Positions 34,953-44,556 of a DNA stretch of 64,000 nucleotides are shown piece after piece. The notes below the pieces were generated by a model, which did no database searches, was not told the origin of the DNA, and saw only the letters and a program-made list of their open reading frames with translations. Each line of letters begins with the position of its first letter. The first letter of the stretch is position 1. Source of the stretch: SXOA01 sp046153945 (GTDB lineage Bacteria > Planctomycetota > Planctomycetia > Pirellulales > Pirellulaceae). A program made the translations under genes and the position numbers. The DNA is taken from contig JBJXFF010000024.1 of NCBI GenBank assembly GCA_046153945.1, positions 13,437 through 77,436 of the forward strand. Reading direction: 5' to 3'.

Positions 34953-37900
34953 TTAGCCGTTCGGATTCCGATTGAACTTCTGGTACGGCAGCCGAACGCC
35001 GCGGTAGAAGGTGTAGTCCGCCTTCTTCTCCGGCGGTGGCATGAACATCACCTGGGCAGCCGCGGTCACCACGTCGTCTTGATCCACGCCATCGCCACTG
35101 ACGCCGAAGCCGCCGACCAGGATTCTGTTCTTGTAGAGCGGAGCGCTCCCCGGGAAGAACACGGTGCCATTCTGGTTGGCGATGTCCCCCAGATCGCGAA
35201 AGTTCCGCTGCTGGTGGAAGGCGTCAAAGCCGAGCACGCTCTTGAACATGGAGGCGGGAATCGGCGCACCGCTGAGGTTCTCGCCATTTTTCGGATTCAC
35301 GCCGACCGTTTTGGCCAGGTTGTGGTCGTTGAGGCTTGAGAAAATGGGGGGGAGCGTGTTTTCGATGCCGGCGGGATAGCGAGGCTCGACAAGGAACCGG
35401 AATGTGCGGTTGGTGAAGGCGGTCGATGTCGCTCCAGCCACGAGCGTGCTGCTGCGAGCATCCTTGAACAGATCGGGGATTGCGGGGACTCCCGGCAGCA
35501 GGGCGTCGCTGGTCTTGATCCGCCGCGAATTGAGTTCGGCCCGGCTCACCTGGCCGCGCGAGACGAGCAGGTCGTCATCCACCATGTCGTCCGGCTGCAA
35601 GGCGGTGGCATCGGCGTAGTAAGCGGTGTTGCGCCCCTTGGCGACGGCGACATCCATGGAAAAGACGGTGGAGTCCGGCATCCGGTAGAGCCCCAGCACG
35701 TTCCCATTCTTGTCGGAGACGGCGATCGTCATCTTGGTCCGCGCCCCCGGCAGCCCGGTGGCCAGATTCACTCGGATCGCCGCCCGGGTCAGGTCCGCCT
35801 GAGCGATGGAGCGATTCACGATATCGATCACGTCCGCCGTCGTGATGCTTCCCCCGGGCGCTGCGTGCGGCAACACCAGCCAACCGTCGGGGACTATTTT
35901 GCCGCTCAGAGCGTAGTCGTTGTCTCCCACGGTCCCCGGATCGCCGTCAAACCCGGGATCCACTAGTTGGTTTGCGCCGCTCGTGGACGACCCTTGCCCC
36001 AAGCTCTGGCCAACGGCCAGAAGCGTTTGATATCCCTTTTTGGTATTGGCCGCGGTCGGATTGGGGCCGTAGGTTTCCAGCGTGATCCCGGCGAGATCGA
36101 TGCGTCCCGCCAGTAAGTCGTAACCAGGAACGCGGCCGACGCCCCCGAGCGTGCCGACGGAACCGCCGGCCAGCATCGAGCTGCCGCCGGCTGCGGCATA
36201 AGCGATCCATTCCGCTTCGAGCACCTTGGGTGCATTCAAGCGAGCCGCATTGCTCTGGTTGATTCCAGGAATAAAGTTCTGCTCATACGTGGCATAGCCA
36301 TTACTACCCGGAAAAAAGACACCGATACCGCCAACAAGCTGCGGCGTGGCCGCGCCGGTGAATTTCTTATACAGCGGAATGCCGCCAGGGAGCGTGGCAA
36401 TGCCGCGGGACTGGGCCCATGCTATTTCTTGCGACTGCACTCCGTAAGACTCGGGGAATTCCAGCGTTTTGCCGGCGGGGACGTACGAACTATCGACGTT
36501 GAAGCGATTCGTCAGGAAAACGTCGTCCCCATTTCCCTTGATGCCATCGAATCCCGCGTTCCGTTGTCCATCGCGGCTTTGGTGCTCGATGCCGAAGAGA
36601 TCGACGGGCGGGGTGTTGGCGATGCCAGGCGGGAAGTGTCCGCCGATTCCAACCGGGGCCACAAAGCCGGGGCCGTACGTCAGCGAAGTCGGGTCGGCAT
36701 CGTTGAACGGATTGTTCGTGGACGGGTCGGGGACTGTTGGGTTCGACTGGACTTCCCGCTGCGAAATCGTGGACTGGCTGATCATCCGGATGGTGCGGGA
36801 AGTCAGCGGCCCTTCGTTGTTGGCAAAGAATGCCGCGGTCCGGGCCTTGGCAACCGCTCCGTCGATGGCGAAGACTCGCGTCGCTTCGTCCGGAATGGCG
36901 TCGAGCACCCCTTGCTCCATCCGCACGCCGAGAATTTTTCCGTTGCGATCCACAATCACAATGATCGCATCTTGCGATTTGGACGCCCCCGCCGCCCGGG
37001 CCAGAAGCTGCTGGACCTCATTTTCGGTGATGTACGGCAGGCTGAGTTCAGCCGGCACAAACGGCGGCGGCGGCGCCTCCGCCTCCGGCTGACCGGGAGC
37101 GGCAATCGCCCGGCCAATGACACGAGCGACGTTCCCCGCCAGCGGCGAAGTCGTCGTGGAGAGGACCATATAGAAGGTGGAGTCCGCCGGGCCGGGGGTC
37201 AAATCATTCCGCACCTCAAACGTGGTAATCCGTGAATTGAAGAAGCCGATTTCCGCCACGCCATTGGCATCCCAGTCCCCAGCCAGAGGCTGCTCGGCAT
37301 TGGTGGGAGCGAACACCCCGACCTTCGTGATGGAACCTCCCGCAGCCGTGCCGCGGAAATACAGTTCGTTCGTCGCCGCGTGGTAAAGGCTGATTTCATC
37401 CCCGAGCAAACCATCGAAATTTCCCGCCAGCGGTTTCCAAGCGGCAGGGTCGTTGAGGTCAGCAAGGGACGAAGTGTCGTAATCAGCGGGCCAGAAGGCA
37501 AAGACCCGGTCGGCGGCTCCCGTCTGCAAAGTGTTCTTCAGCAAGATCTGATTTTTACCGGGCGTGTAAAGAGCCAACTCCCCTCGGCCATCCCCGTTCC
37601 AATCGCCGGCGAGCGGAACCGCCCCGGCGCGGGCATCGGTCACCCGCACCGTTTGAAAGTTTGTGCGCGGCTCGTTCTTGTCCGCCAGAATGAAAGTGGA
37701 CGCGCTGGGAACGTAAATCCCCACGGTATCCACGCCGTCCCCATTCCAGTCACCGGCAATCGGCAGACCGTTCCGGCCTGAGGGCATAAACACAAACGAA
37801 TTATTCGCAAAGCCGGGGGAATTCTCGTTACGCAAGTAGAAAGTGCCGAGTCGCGGGTCGTACATCCCGACGGTATCGATGCGATCCCTCGATTGAATAT

Positions 37901-38021
37901 TGAAATTTCCAGCCACGCCGAGCAAATCGGCTGCTAGCAGGCTGCGGGATTCGAGCGTCTCGACCGTCAAAACACGGCGGTTTCTCGACTTACGGCTGGA
38001 TGTTCGCTGTTGTCCGCGCAT
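34953..38021 (-). CDS. Giant cell-surface protein: LEPR-XLL-like signal, FG-GAP-like repeats and two HbpS/GlcG-like domains
   Basis: From ATG 38021 the protein has 1022 residues. The basic N-terminus RTSSRKSRNRR is followed by VLTVETLESRSLLAADLL, a variant of the LEPR-XLL sorting motif of planctomycete giant proteins. Residues ~30-290 hold FG-GAP-like repeats (PIAGDWNGDGVDTVGIY, PLAGDWNGDGRGELALY, PLAGDWDANGVAEIGFF). Two HbpS/GlcG-like (DUF336) halves follow: ~325-600 (DAIIVIVDRNGKILGVRMEQ, AVAKARTAAFFANNEG) and ~720-1000 (KMTIAVSDKNGNVLGLYRMP, AVAKGRNTAYYADA). HbpS-like domains bind haem or cobalamin in other bacteria. The gene is divergent from the porin and cytochrome genes, which supports a surface redox or haem role. 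Confidence 0.8.
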   Translation of the reverse strand: MRGQQRTSSRKSRNRRVLTVETLESRSLLAADLLGVAGNFNIQSRDRIDTVGMYDPRLGTFYLRNENSPGFANNSFVFMPSGRNGLPIAGDWNGDGVDTVGIYVPSASTFILADKNEPRTNFQTVRVTDARAGAVPLAGDWNGDGRGELALYTPGKNQILLKNTLQTGAADRVFAFWPADYDTSSLADLNDPAAWKPLAGNFDGLLGDEISLYHAATNELYFRGTAAGGSITKVGVFAPTNAEQPLAGDWDANGVAEIGFFNSRITTFEVRNDLTPGPADSTFYMVLSTTTSPLAGNVARVIGRAIAAPGQPEAEAPPPPFVPAELSLPYITENEVQQLLARAAGASKSQDAIIVIVDRNGKILGVRMEQGVLDAIPDEATRVFAIDGAVAKARTAAFFANNEGPLTSRTIRMISQSTISQREVQSNPTVPDPSTNNPFNDADPTSLTYGPGFVAPVGIGGHFPPGIANTPPVDLFGIEHQSRDGQRNAGFDGIKGNGDDVFLTNRFNVDSSYVPAGKTLEFPESYGVQSQEIAWAQSRGIATLPGGIPLYKKFTGAATPQLVGGIGVFFPGSNGYATYEQNFIPGINQSNAARLNAPKVLEAEWIAYAAAGGSSMLAGGSVGTLGGVGRVPGYDLLAGRIDLAGITLETYGPNPTAANTKKGYQTLLAVGQSLGQGSSTSGANQLVDPGFDGDPGTVGDNDYALSGKIVPDGWLVLPHAAPGGSITTADVIDIVNRSIAQADLTRAAIRVNLATGLPGARTKMTIAVSDKNGNVLGLYRMPDSTVFSMDVAVAKGRNTAYYADATALQPDDMVDDDLLVSRGQVSRAELNSRRIKTSDALLPGVPAIPDLFKDARSSTLVAGATSTAFTNRTFRFLVEPRYPAGIENTLPPIFSSLNDHNLAKTVGVNPKNGENLSGAPIPASMFKSVLGFDAFHQQRNFRDLGDIANQNGTVFFPGSAPLYKNRILVGGFGVSGDGVDQDDVVTAAAQVMFMPPPEKKADYTFYRGVRLPYQKFNRNPNG

Positions 38022-38362
38022 GGATACCTGGCACATTCAAAGGAAAGGACGCCGCCCTTCCATACTAGGTCCGGACAAAAAGCGGTTCAACAAAATGGTG
38101 AATGCAAGCTAGCGTTCGAGCTAAAGGCCGCGGAGCAACCCGTTTTCTTCCCTTCGACCGGCAGATTCCAAGCAATTAGCTCCTCCCGACTTTACGGCAT
38201 AACCGATACAACCGTTACGGCTTACCGCGCCATAGTAGTCCGCTCACTCCGTGAGCGGACATGCCAGCACACGGAGTGTGCTGGCCACTATTTGGGACAG
38301 CCTGCCTGGAGGTTTTCGGAGTGCAGCGGCAGTTTACAAAGCGACTCGGAACTGCCCATTCG
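38022..38362. promoter_or_regulatory. Divergent promoter region of the redox cluster
   Basis: About 340 bases between the HbpS-like gene and the porin gene must hold both promoters. It contains the double palindrome at 38233-38290. No clear -10/-35 pair was found. Confidence 0.4.
38233..38290. repeat. Double palindrome, GTCCGCTCACTCCGTGAGCGGAC type, left copy
   Basis: Two palindromes in a row: GTCCGCTCACTCCGTGAGCGG and on (from 38238) and CCAGCACACGGAGTGTGCTG and on (to ~38284), framed by TAGTAG and CACTA. An inverted copy lies at 44554-44610. Confidence 0.8.
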
Positions 38363-40216
38363 ATGCGGCAAGGCCGCTTCGTGCTGGCATTCTGCCTGCT
38401 CGCTGTCGCCAGACTGCTATCAACCCCAGTCGCAATCTCCCAACAGCCTAAAATTGAGCCGCCGGTACTTCGTGACCCGCAGGCGGATCAGGACTTCGTC
38501 CCTCTCCCCGAATATGCGGAAGAGATCGACCCCGTTCTCACCTGGCCCGTGGATCCGCCACTCGGCTTCGCCGGCCGTTCCGGCATTTCGCCGCGCGAAG
38601 CGCAGGAAAACAGCGATTTCGTCCCCATGGAAGACCGCTGGCGAATCGGAATGCCGGAATATGATCGGTACGACCAAGGTCATCCTCGCGATTCTGAATA
38701 TCCCTTCGTCCCCGGCGGCAAGTGGGACCCGTATCACCAGAATGTGCTCAAGGGGGACTATCCCATCCTGGGCCAGCACAACTTCCTAACGCTGACCTTC
38801 GCCGACTTGCAGATTCTCGAAGGCCGCCAGGTTCCGACCCCCAATACGCCGTTTGAAAGTACACCCGACCCCGACTCGTCGGAGTTCTTCGGCAATCCCA
38901 ACCAGTTCTTCTACAACCACAACATCGTCGTCTCCGCCGATTGGGTTCACGGCGACGGTGCCTTCAAGCCAGCCGACTGGCGGCTGAAGGTGACGAATAT
39001 TTTCAACATGAACGACCTGAACGTCGGCGAATTCGGCGTGGTCAATCCCGATGTCCGCCAAGGCCGGACACGCTTTCGCACCGGCTACGCGCTCGAGGAA
39101 TGGTTTCTCGAATCCAAGCTGGCTGACCTCAGCCCCGATTATGACTTTGTCTCCGTCCGCGGCGGTTCGCAGCCCTTTGTCAGCGACTTCAGGGGCTTCA
39201 TCTTCGCCGACATCAACCGCGGCCTGCGGCTGTTTGGAACCAGATTCGCCAACCGGGACCAGTTCAACGTGGTCATCTTCGATCAGACGGAGAAAGACAC
39301 CAACAGCCTGCTGAATACGTTCGCCGACCGGCACCAGAACACGCTGGTGATGAACTACTACCGGCAAGATTTGATCTTCCCCGGCTTCACCGGCCAACTC
39401 AGCTACCACTACAACGAGGATGGCCCGAGCTTCAAATTCGACGACAACGCTTTTCTCGTCCGGCCCGACCCCGCCGGCGTCTTCGCCGAACACAAAGTGC
39501 GAGCCCACTATCTTGGCTTCGCCAGCGAAGGGCACATCAACCGATTCAACGTCAGCCAGGCCTGCTATTACGTCTGTGGCCGCGATACGCTCAACCCGAT
39601 CGCCGGCAGTCCGCAAAATATCTCCGCTTGGATGGGGGCGCTCGAACTCTCTTACGACCGGGACTGGGCTCGCTTCCGAACCTCTTACTTCGTCGCCTCC
39701 GGGGATAGTGATCCCAACGACGGCAAAGCGAGCGGCTTTGACACGATCCTCGATAACCCCAATTTCGCCGGCGGGCAGTTTAGCTATTGGCAGCGGCAAC
39801 AGATTAAGCTGCTTGGCGTGAACCTCGTCAACCGCATGAGCCTGGTGCCGGACCTCCGCAGCAGCAAATTCCAGGGGCAATCGAACTTCGTCAACCCGGG
39901 CCTGCACCTGGTCAATTTCGGCATGGATGCCGACATCACGCCCAAATTCCGGACCATCGCCAACCTCAACCTGCTGTGGTTCGACCAAACAGCCGTCCTG
40001 GAGCAATTCGTCTTTCAGGACGGCATCCACAACTTCATCGGGGGCGATCTCAGCCTGGGAGCCGAATATCGCCCACGGCTGAACAACAACATCATCATCG
40101 GCGGCGGCGTCTCGGCCCTCGTGCCGGGCAAAGGCTTCGCGGACATCTACCGGCCACTCACGGGCAACGTGAACACGCTGGTAGGAAGTTTTCTCGATAT
40201 CTCGCTGGTGTACTAA
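38363..40216 (+). CDS. Outer-membrane beta-barrel (porin-like) protein
   Basis: From ATG 38363 the protein has 617 residues with a signal peptide (GRFVLAFCLLAVARLLSTPV then AISQQ). The mature part shows long alternating strands ending in aromatic residues (NIVVSADWVHGDGAFKPADW, LVMNYYRQDLIFPGFTGQLS, LRLFGTRFANRDQFNVVIFD), with a last strand ending SFLDISLVY, typical of outer-membrane barrels. No TonB box is seen. The downstream decahaem cytochrome gene starts 32 bases later. Together they recall porin-cytochrome pairs for transmembrane electron transfer, but the barrel may also be a plain substrate porin. Confidence 0.7.
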   Translation: MRQGRFVLAFCLLAVARLLSTPVAISQQPKIEPPVLRDPQADQDFVPLPEYAEEIDPVLTWPVDPPLGFAGRSGISPREAQENSDFVPMEDRWRIGMPEYDRYDQGHPRDSEYPFVPGGKWDPYHQNVLKGDYPILGQHNFLTLTFADLQILEGRQVPTPNTPFESTPDPDSSEFFGNPNQFFYNHNIVVSADWVHGDGAFKPADWRLKVTNIFNMNDLNVGEFGVVNPDVRQGRTRFRTGYALEEWFLESKLADLSPDYDFVSVRGGSQPFVSDFRGFIFADINRGLRLFGTRFANRDQFNVVIFDQTEKDTNSLLNTFADRHQNTLVMNYYRQDLIFPGFTGQLSYHYNEDGPSFKFDDNAFLVRPDPAGVFAEHKVRAHYLGFASEGHINRFNVSQACYYVCGRDTLNPIAGSPQNISAWMGALELSYDRDWARFRTSYFVASGDSDPNDGKASGFDTILDNPNFAGGQFSYWQRQQIKLLGVNLVNRMSLVPDLRSSKFQGQSNFVNPGLHLVNFGMDADITPKFRTIANLNLLWFDQTAVLEQFVFQDGIHNFIGGDLSLGAEYRPRLNNNIIIGGGVSALVPGKGFADIYRPLTGNVNTLVGSFLDISLVY

Positions 40217-40230
40217 CTAACCGCGACGGA

Positions 40231-40371
40231 AAGAATAAGGACAGAATAATGGGGGACAGAATAATAGGAACGGAAGTGGGCGGGCGAGGAGAAAGTGCGT
40301 CGCGGCCTCAAGAATTCTTCTCCTCATTATTCTGTCCCCCATTATTCTGTCTCCTCATTTTCTTGCCCCCA
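40231..40371. repeat. Inverted repeat with perfect 26-bp core, spanning the start of the decahaem gene
   Basis: Core left arm 40240-40265 (GACAGAATAATGGGGGACAG and on) and core right arm 40326-40351 are perfectly complementary over 26 bases. The left arm holds the proposed start ATG (40249) and the right arm encodes the hydrophobic part of the signal peptide. A diverged relative lies at 55576-55705. Confidence 0.85.
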
Positions 40372-43300
40372 TTTTATTGCCTATTTCTCGGCGGGAACCT
40401 CTGGGCTCAAGAATCGTCGCGCCGCGTCCAACCCGCTACCAATTCGGCGAGACATGTGACTGTTAAGTTGACCTCCGCCACCCAACCCACAACTCCACTG
40501 GCCATCAATCCCTTCCCACTTCCCAAGGATCTTCCGACTGCCGAAGACCTCTTCCGTCAGAACGACGACGACGTCGCACGCAAGAGTTGGGGGTGCATCA
40601 AATGCCACGAAGGGGCGCGGGACATGCACGACAAGGAAACCGTCAAGCTCGGCTGCGTCGATTGCCACGGAGGGGATGCGGACTGCCCGTCGAAGGAAGG
40701 GGCTCACGTCGCGCCATCGTTCCCCAATGCCTGGCCAACTTCCGGCAACCCAGTTCGTTCTTACACGCTGCTCAATCACGAAAGCCCGGAGTTCGTCCGC
40801 TTCGTCAATCCGGGCGACCTTCGCGTGGCCCACATCAGTTGCGGCAGTTGCCATGAAAAGGAAGTCCTGGCCGTCCGCAAAAGCATGATGACGCACGGCT
40901 GCATGCTCTGGGGAGCCGCTCTCTACAACAACGGCTCAATTCCCAACAAGACTCCCCGCTTCGGCGAAAGCTACTCCATGCACGGCGTGCCGCAGCGGCT
41001 GCAGACGGTGTGGCGAGGGAAGGAAGCGGCGAACATGCAGAGCGACCTGGCGAGCAAAGGGGTCGTCACCTTTCTCGATCCCCTCCCCCGCTTCGAAGTG
41101 ACGCAGCCGGGAAACATCCTCCGTATTTTTGAGCAAGGAGGCCGCTTTCGACCCGAAGTCGGCATTCCTGAAAGGCTGGAAGAGAATGGCCGGCCACGAG
41201 CCCGGCTTTCCAACCGCGGCCTCGGGACCGAGAACCGGACCGACCCGGTTTTCATCGGCCTGCAAAAGACGCGGCTGCTCGATCCGACGCTTAATTTCCT
41301 GGGAACGAACGACCATCCCGGCGACTTCCGCTCCAGCGGCTGCAGCGCGTGCCATGTGGCGTATGCCAACGACCGCAGCCCGACTCACTCCGGCAAATAT
41401 GCGAAGTACGGCAACCTCGGCATGGCAGCCCCTGTACCTGACGACGGCCCTGAGGAGAATCGCTTCGTGAAGACGGTGGACCCGGCGATTCCCAAGGACG
41501 AGCGCGGCCATCCGATTACCCACCGCTTCACGCTCCAAATTCCGACCAGCCAGTGCATCGTCTGCCACATTCACCCGGGAACTAACGTCCTCAACAGCTA
41601 CCTCGGCTTCATGTGGTGGGACAATGAGACCGACGGCGAACTGCTCTATCCGGCCCGGCAGAAATATCCGACCTCCGAGGAATACACCCGCGCCCAGCTG
41701 CACAACCCCGACGAAACGGCTGCGCGCGGACTCTGGTCCGACCCGAATTTCCTGGAGCGCGTGCCGGAACTCAACAACGCCACCCGCCACACCCAGTTCG
41801 CCGACTTCCACGGCCACGGCTGGGTCTATCGAGCCGTCTTCAAAAAGGACCGGCAGGGAAAATTGCTCGACCATCGAGGAGACATTGTCTCCGATGTCAC
41901 CACCGAGAAGCTGAAAGCCGCCGTGGTCCAGCCCGATGAGCCGCTGCCGAACGAAAAAGTAGGATGGGACTCCAGTCCCGTCCGTCAAACTGCCAAGTCG
42001 GACGGGACTGGAGTCCCATCCTACAAACCAGCGAACCCAACCCTCGCCCAGTGCAAAAGCCATAAGGATGACATGCCGGTCCATCTGATGGACATTCATC
42101 TAGAAAAGGGAATGCACTGCGTCGATTGCCACTTCAACCAGGACAATCACGGCAACACCAAGCTCTATGGCGAAGTCCGAGCCGCCATCGAAATCACCTG
42201 CGTTGATTGCCACGGCACCGCCGCGGAGAGCATTCCCGAAAAACTCGCTGCCGGCAAACGGATGCTCACTTCCGGCCCAGCCGCACCAGCTAGCGGCACC
42301 GACCTTTCGCTTCTTCGCACACCGCACCTCAAGCGCAAGCCCCGATTTGAAGTTGTTGCTCTGACCAACGGCGGCAAACCGGTCATCAATCCGGTGACGA
42401 TGAAGCCTTACGAGGCCTTGATTCAGCGGTCGATGGTCGATGAGAACCGGCAGTGGATTGTTACGCAGACGAAAGACACGATTCGACCTAACCATCCCAG
42501 CTACAACCCCAAGTCGCATCAGGCCAAAACGGTTCGGTGGGGGGAGGACGGCGAAATGCTCTGGGGAGGAACAGTCGATGAGCATGAGGAGGTGAGCGGC
42601 CGTGGGTGTGCCCACCAGAACAAGAACATGAGCTGCATCGCCTGCCATTCGGCCTGGAACCCAAGCTGCTTTGGCTGCCATCTGCCGCAGAAGGCGAATC
42701 GCAAGATGCCCAGCCTGCACAATGAGGGGGACGTCACGCGGAACGTCGTGGCGTACAACTTCCAGACACTCCGTGACGACGTCTTCATGATTGCTCGCGA
42801 CGGCTCCGCGACCGGCAACCGCATCAACCCCGCCCGGTCAAGCTGCGCCATTCACGTCACGTCGTATAACGGCAACCGCGAATCGATTTACGGCCAGCAG
42901 CAGACCATCAGCGGCGGCGGCATGAGCGGCATCGCCTTCAGCACCAACGTGCCGCACACCGTTCGGGGCGGCCCGAGAGACAAGAATCATGTCCCTTTGA
43001 TGGGTGGCACCAGCGAAACAAAGATGTGCAGCGACTGCCATCTCTCCAAGGACAACGACAATAACGCCATCATGGCCCAGCTCCTGATGCAGGGGACCAA
43101 TTTCACCAATTTCATCGGCAAATACTGCTGGGTCGCCGCCGGCGAGCACGGGCTGGAGGGAGTTGTCGTCACCGAAACGACCGAGCCGCAGGCGGTCATC
43201 GGCTCCAGCCTGCACAGGCTGGCGTATCCCGATTTCTTCGACGAGCATCAGCGGCGCGGTCGCAAGTTGGAACACGCCCATGAGCATCCGGGGAGGGATA

Positions 43301-44556
43301 TCATCCAGCAGATTCTCTCGCCACTTTCCAAGCCGGAAGTCCTCATGACGCAGGCTCGCGGTGAATATCTCTATGCCGCCTGCGGCAGCGGGGGGCTGCG
43401 GGTGTTCGACATTGCCTTCATCGACCACAAGGGATTCTCCGAGCGGATTACTACCGCACCAGTCTCTCCCGTCGGCCAGCAACTCTATGTTCCGACGAAA
43501 TATGCCACCGCCGTCGCCGCGCCCACCACGCTCGCCCCCGATCCGACCCGCATCCAGCCGCCGGAGAACCAGGAGCAGGCGGTTCACCCCGCCTATGCAT
43601 ATCTCTATGTCACCGATAAGTACGAGGGGCTGATCTTGGTGAGTGCCGCCACGCTCCTCGACGGCGACCCAGCCAACAACTTCCTCAAGCGAGAGCTGAC
43701 GTTCAACCCGGACGGACTCCTCTGCGGGGCGAGGAACATCACGTTCATCGGGACCTATGCCTACGTCTGTTGCGACGCGGGGGTGGTGGTCATTTCTTTG
43801 GACCATCCGAAGGACCCCAAGGTGACGGCGGTTCTGGGGCCGGACGTCGCCAAGCATCCGGTTGCTGTGCAGGCTCAGTTCCGTTACGCCTACATCTGCG
43901 ATGAGCACGAAGGGCTCGTCACGCTCGACATCACCAACATCCACGATCCGCGGCTGGTCCACACACTGCCGCTGGAGGAGTGCCACAACGTCTACCTGGC
44001 CCGCACCTACGCCTACGTCGCCGGCGGAACCGAGGGGTTGATCATCGTGGACATTACCAAGGCCAGCGAGCCGGTCGTGGACCAGATTTACAGCGGGGAG
44101 GGTTGTATCAACGACCTTCATGATGTGAAGCTCGGCATCACCTACACCAGCGAGTTCGCCTACCTCGCCGATGGCAAGAACGGCCTGCACGTCGTGCAAC
44201 TTACTTCTCCCGACACCCCGGGGGCCAGCGGCTTCAGCCCCCGCCCTGCCCCGCAGCTCATCGCCACCCGAAAGCTCCCCAAGGGGGGGCATGCCTTGCA
44301 CATTTCTGAAGGGCTTGATCGAGATCGGGCCGTCGATGAAACGGGAAACCAAATCGCCGTCTTCGGCCGCATCGGCGCTCGCCCCCTCAACTGGGAAGAG
44401 CAGCAGCGGATGTTTCGCAAGATGCGGTCAGACCTCTTCCCCTCGCACGAAGGGCAGGTCTGGAAGGTGAGCGACGACCCGTTTGATTCGGTGTATAAAA
44501 GGACGCGAGAGACCAAAGCACCGGCAGCCGGAAGGACCACCATCCGGCTGCGATAG
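40249..44556 (+). CDS. Decahaem c-type cytochrome with C-terminal LVIVD beta-propeller
   Basis: From ATG 40249 the protein has 1435 residues. The signal peptide core is LLIFLPPFYCLFLGGNLWA. Ten CxxCH sites are visible near residues 116, 136, 198, 365, 436, 624, 651, 796, 807 and 927 (CIKCH, CVDCH, CGSCH, CSACH, CIVCH, CVDCH, CVDCH, CIACH, CFGCH, CSDCH). From ~1010 to 1390 LVIVD-type repeats form a propeller (GEYLYAACGSGGLRVFDIAF, TYAYVAGGTEGLIIVDITKA). It should be exported, carry electrons and present the propeller for binding. Residues ~571-592 come from a perfect palindromic insertion. The start is uncertain because the N-terminus is built from a repeat. Confidence 0.85.
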   Translation: MGDRIIGTEVGGRGESASRPQEFFSSLFCPPLFCLLIFLPPFYCLFLGGNLWAQESSRRVQPATNSARHVTVKLTSATQPTTPLAINPFPLPKDLPTAEDLFRQNDDDVARKSWGCIKCHEGARDMHDKETVKLGCVDCHGGDADCPSKEGAHVAPSFPNAWPTSGNPVRSYTLLNHESPEFVRFVNPGDLRVAHISCGSCHEKEVLAVRKSMMTHGCMLWGAALYNNGSIPNKTPRFGESYSMHGVPQRLQTVWRGKEAANMQSDLASKGVVTFLDPLPRFEVTQPGNILRIFEQGGRFRPEVGIPERLEENGRPRARLSNRGLGTENRTDPVFIGLQKTRLLDPTLNFLGTNDHPGDFRSSGCSACHVAYANDRSPTHSGKYAKYGNLGMAAPVPDDGPEENRFVKTVDPAIPKDERGHPITHRFTLQIPTSQCIVCHIHPGTNVLNSYLGFMWWDNETDGELLYPARQKYPTSEEYTRAQLHNPDETAARGLWSDPNFLERVPELNNATRHTQFADFHGHGWVYRAVFKKDRQGKLLDHRGDIVSDVTTEKLKAAVVQPDEPLPNEKVGWDSSPVRQTAKSDGTGVPSYKPANPTLAQCKSHKDDMPVHLMDIHLEKGMHCVDCHFNQDNHGNTKLYGEVRAAIEITCVDCHGTAAESIPEKLAAGKRMLTSGPAAPASGTDLSLLRTPHLKRKPRFEVVALTNGGKPVINPVTMKPYEALIQRSMVDENRQWIVTQTKDTIRPNHPSYNPKSHQAKTVRWGEDGEMLWGGTVDEHEEVSGRGCAHQNKNMSCIACHSAWNPSCFGCHLPQKANRKMPSLHNEGDVTRNVVAYNFQTLRDDVFMIARDGSATGNRINPARSSCAIHVTSYNGNRESIYGQQQTISGGGMSGIAFSTNVPHTVRGGPRDKNHVPLMGGTSETKMCSDCHLSKDNDNNAIMAQLLMQGTNFTNFIGKYCWVAAGEHGLEGVVVTETTEPQAVIGSSLHRLAYPDFFDEHQRRGRKLEHAHEHPGRDIIQQILSPLSKPEVLMTQARGEYLYAACGSGGLRVFDIAFIDHKGFSERITTAPVSPVGQQLYVPTKYATAVAAPTTLAPDPTRIQPPENQEQAVHPAYAYLYVTDKYEGLILVSAATLLDGDPANNFLKRELTFNPDGLLCGARNITFIGTYAYVCCDAGVVVISLDHPKDPKVTAVLGPDVAKHPVAVQAQFRYAYICDEHEGLVTLDITNIHDPRLVHTLPLEECHNVYLARTYAYVAGGTEGLIIVDITKASEPVVDQIYSGEGCINDLHDVKLGITYTSEFAYLADGKNGLHVVQLTSPDTPGASGFSPRPAPQLIATRKLPKGGHALHISEGLDRDRAVDETGNQIAVFGRIGARPLNWEEQQRMFRKMRSDLFPSHEGQVWKVSDDPFDSVYKRTRETKAPAAGRTTIRLR
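41959..42024. repeat. Perfect 25-bp inverted repeat inside the decahaem cytochrome gene
   Basis: Left arm 41959-41983 (GTAGGATGGGACTCCAGTCC and on) and right arm 42000-42024 are perfectly complementary with a 16-base loop. It is translated as VGWDSSPVRQ...SDGTGVPSY between haem sites 5 and 6. Confidence 0.9.

Noticed and set aside
39976..40248. N-terminal extension of the decahaem gene overlapping the porin gene
   Set aside because: It is the porin sequence read in another frame; the first plausible start after the porin stop is ATG 40249.
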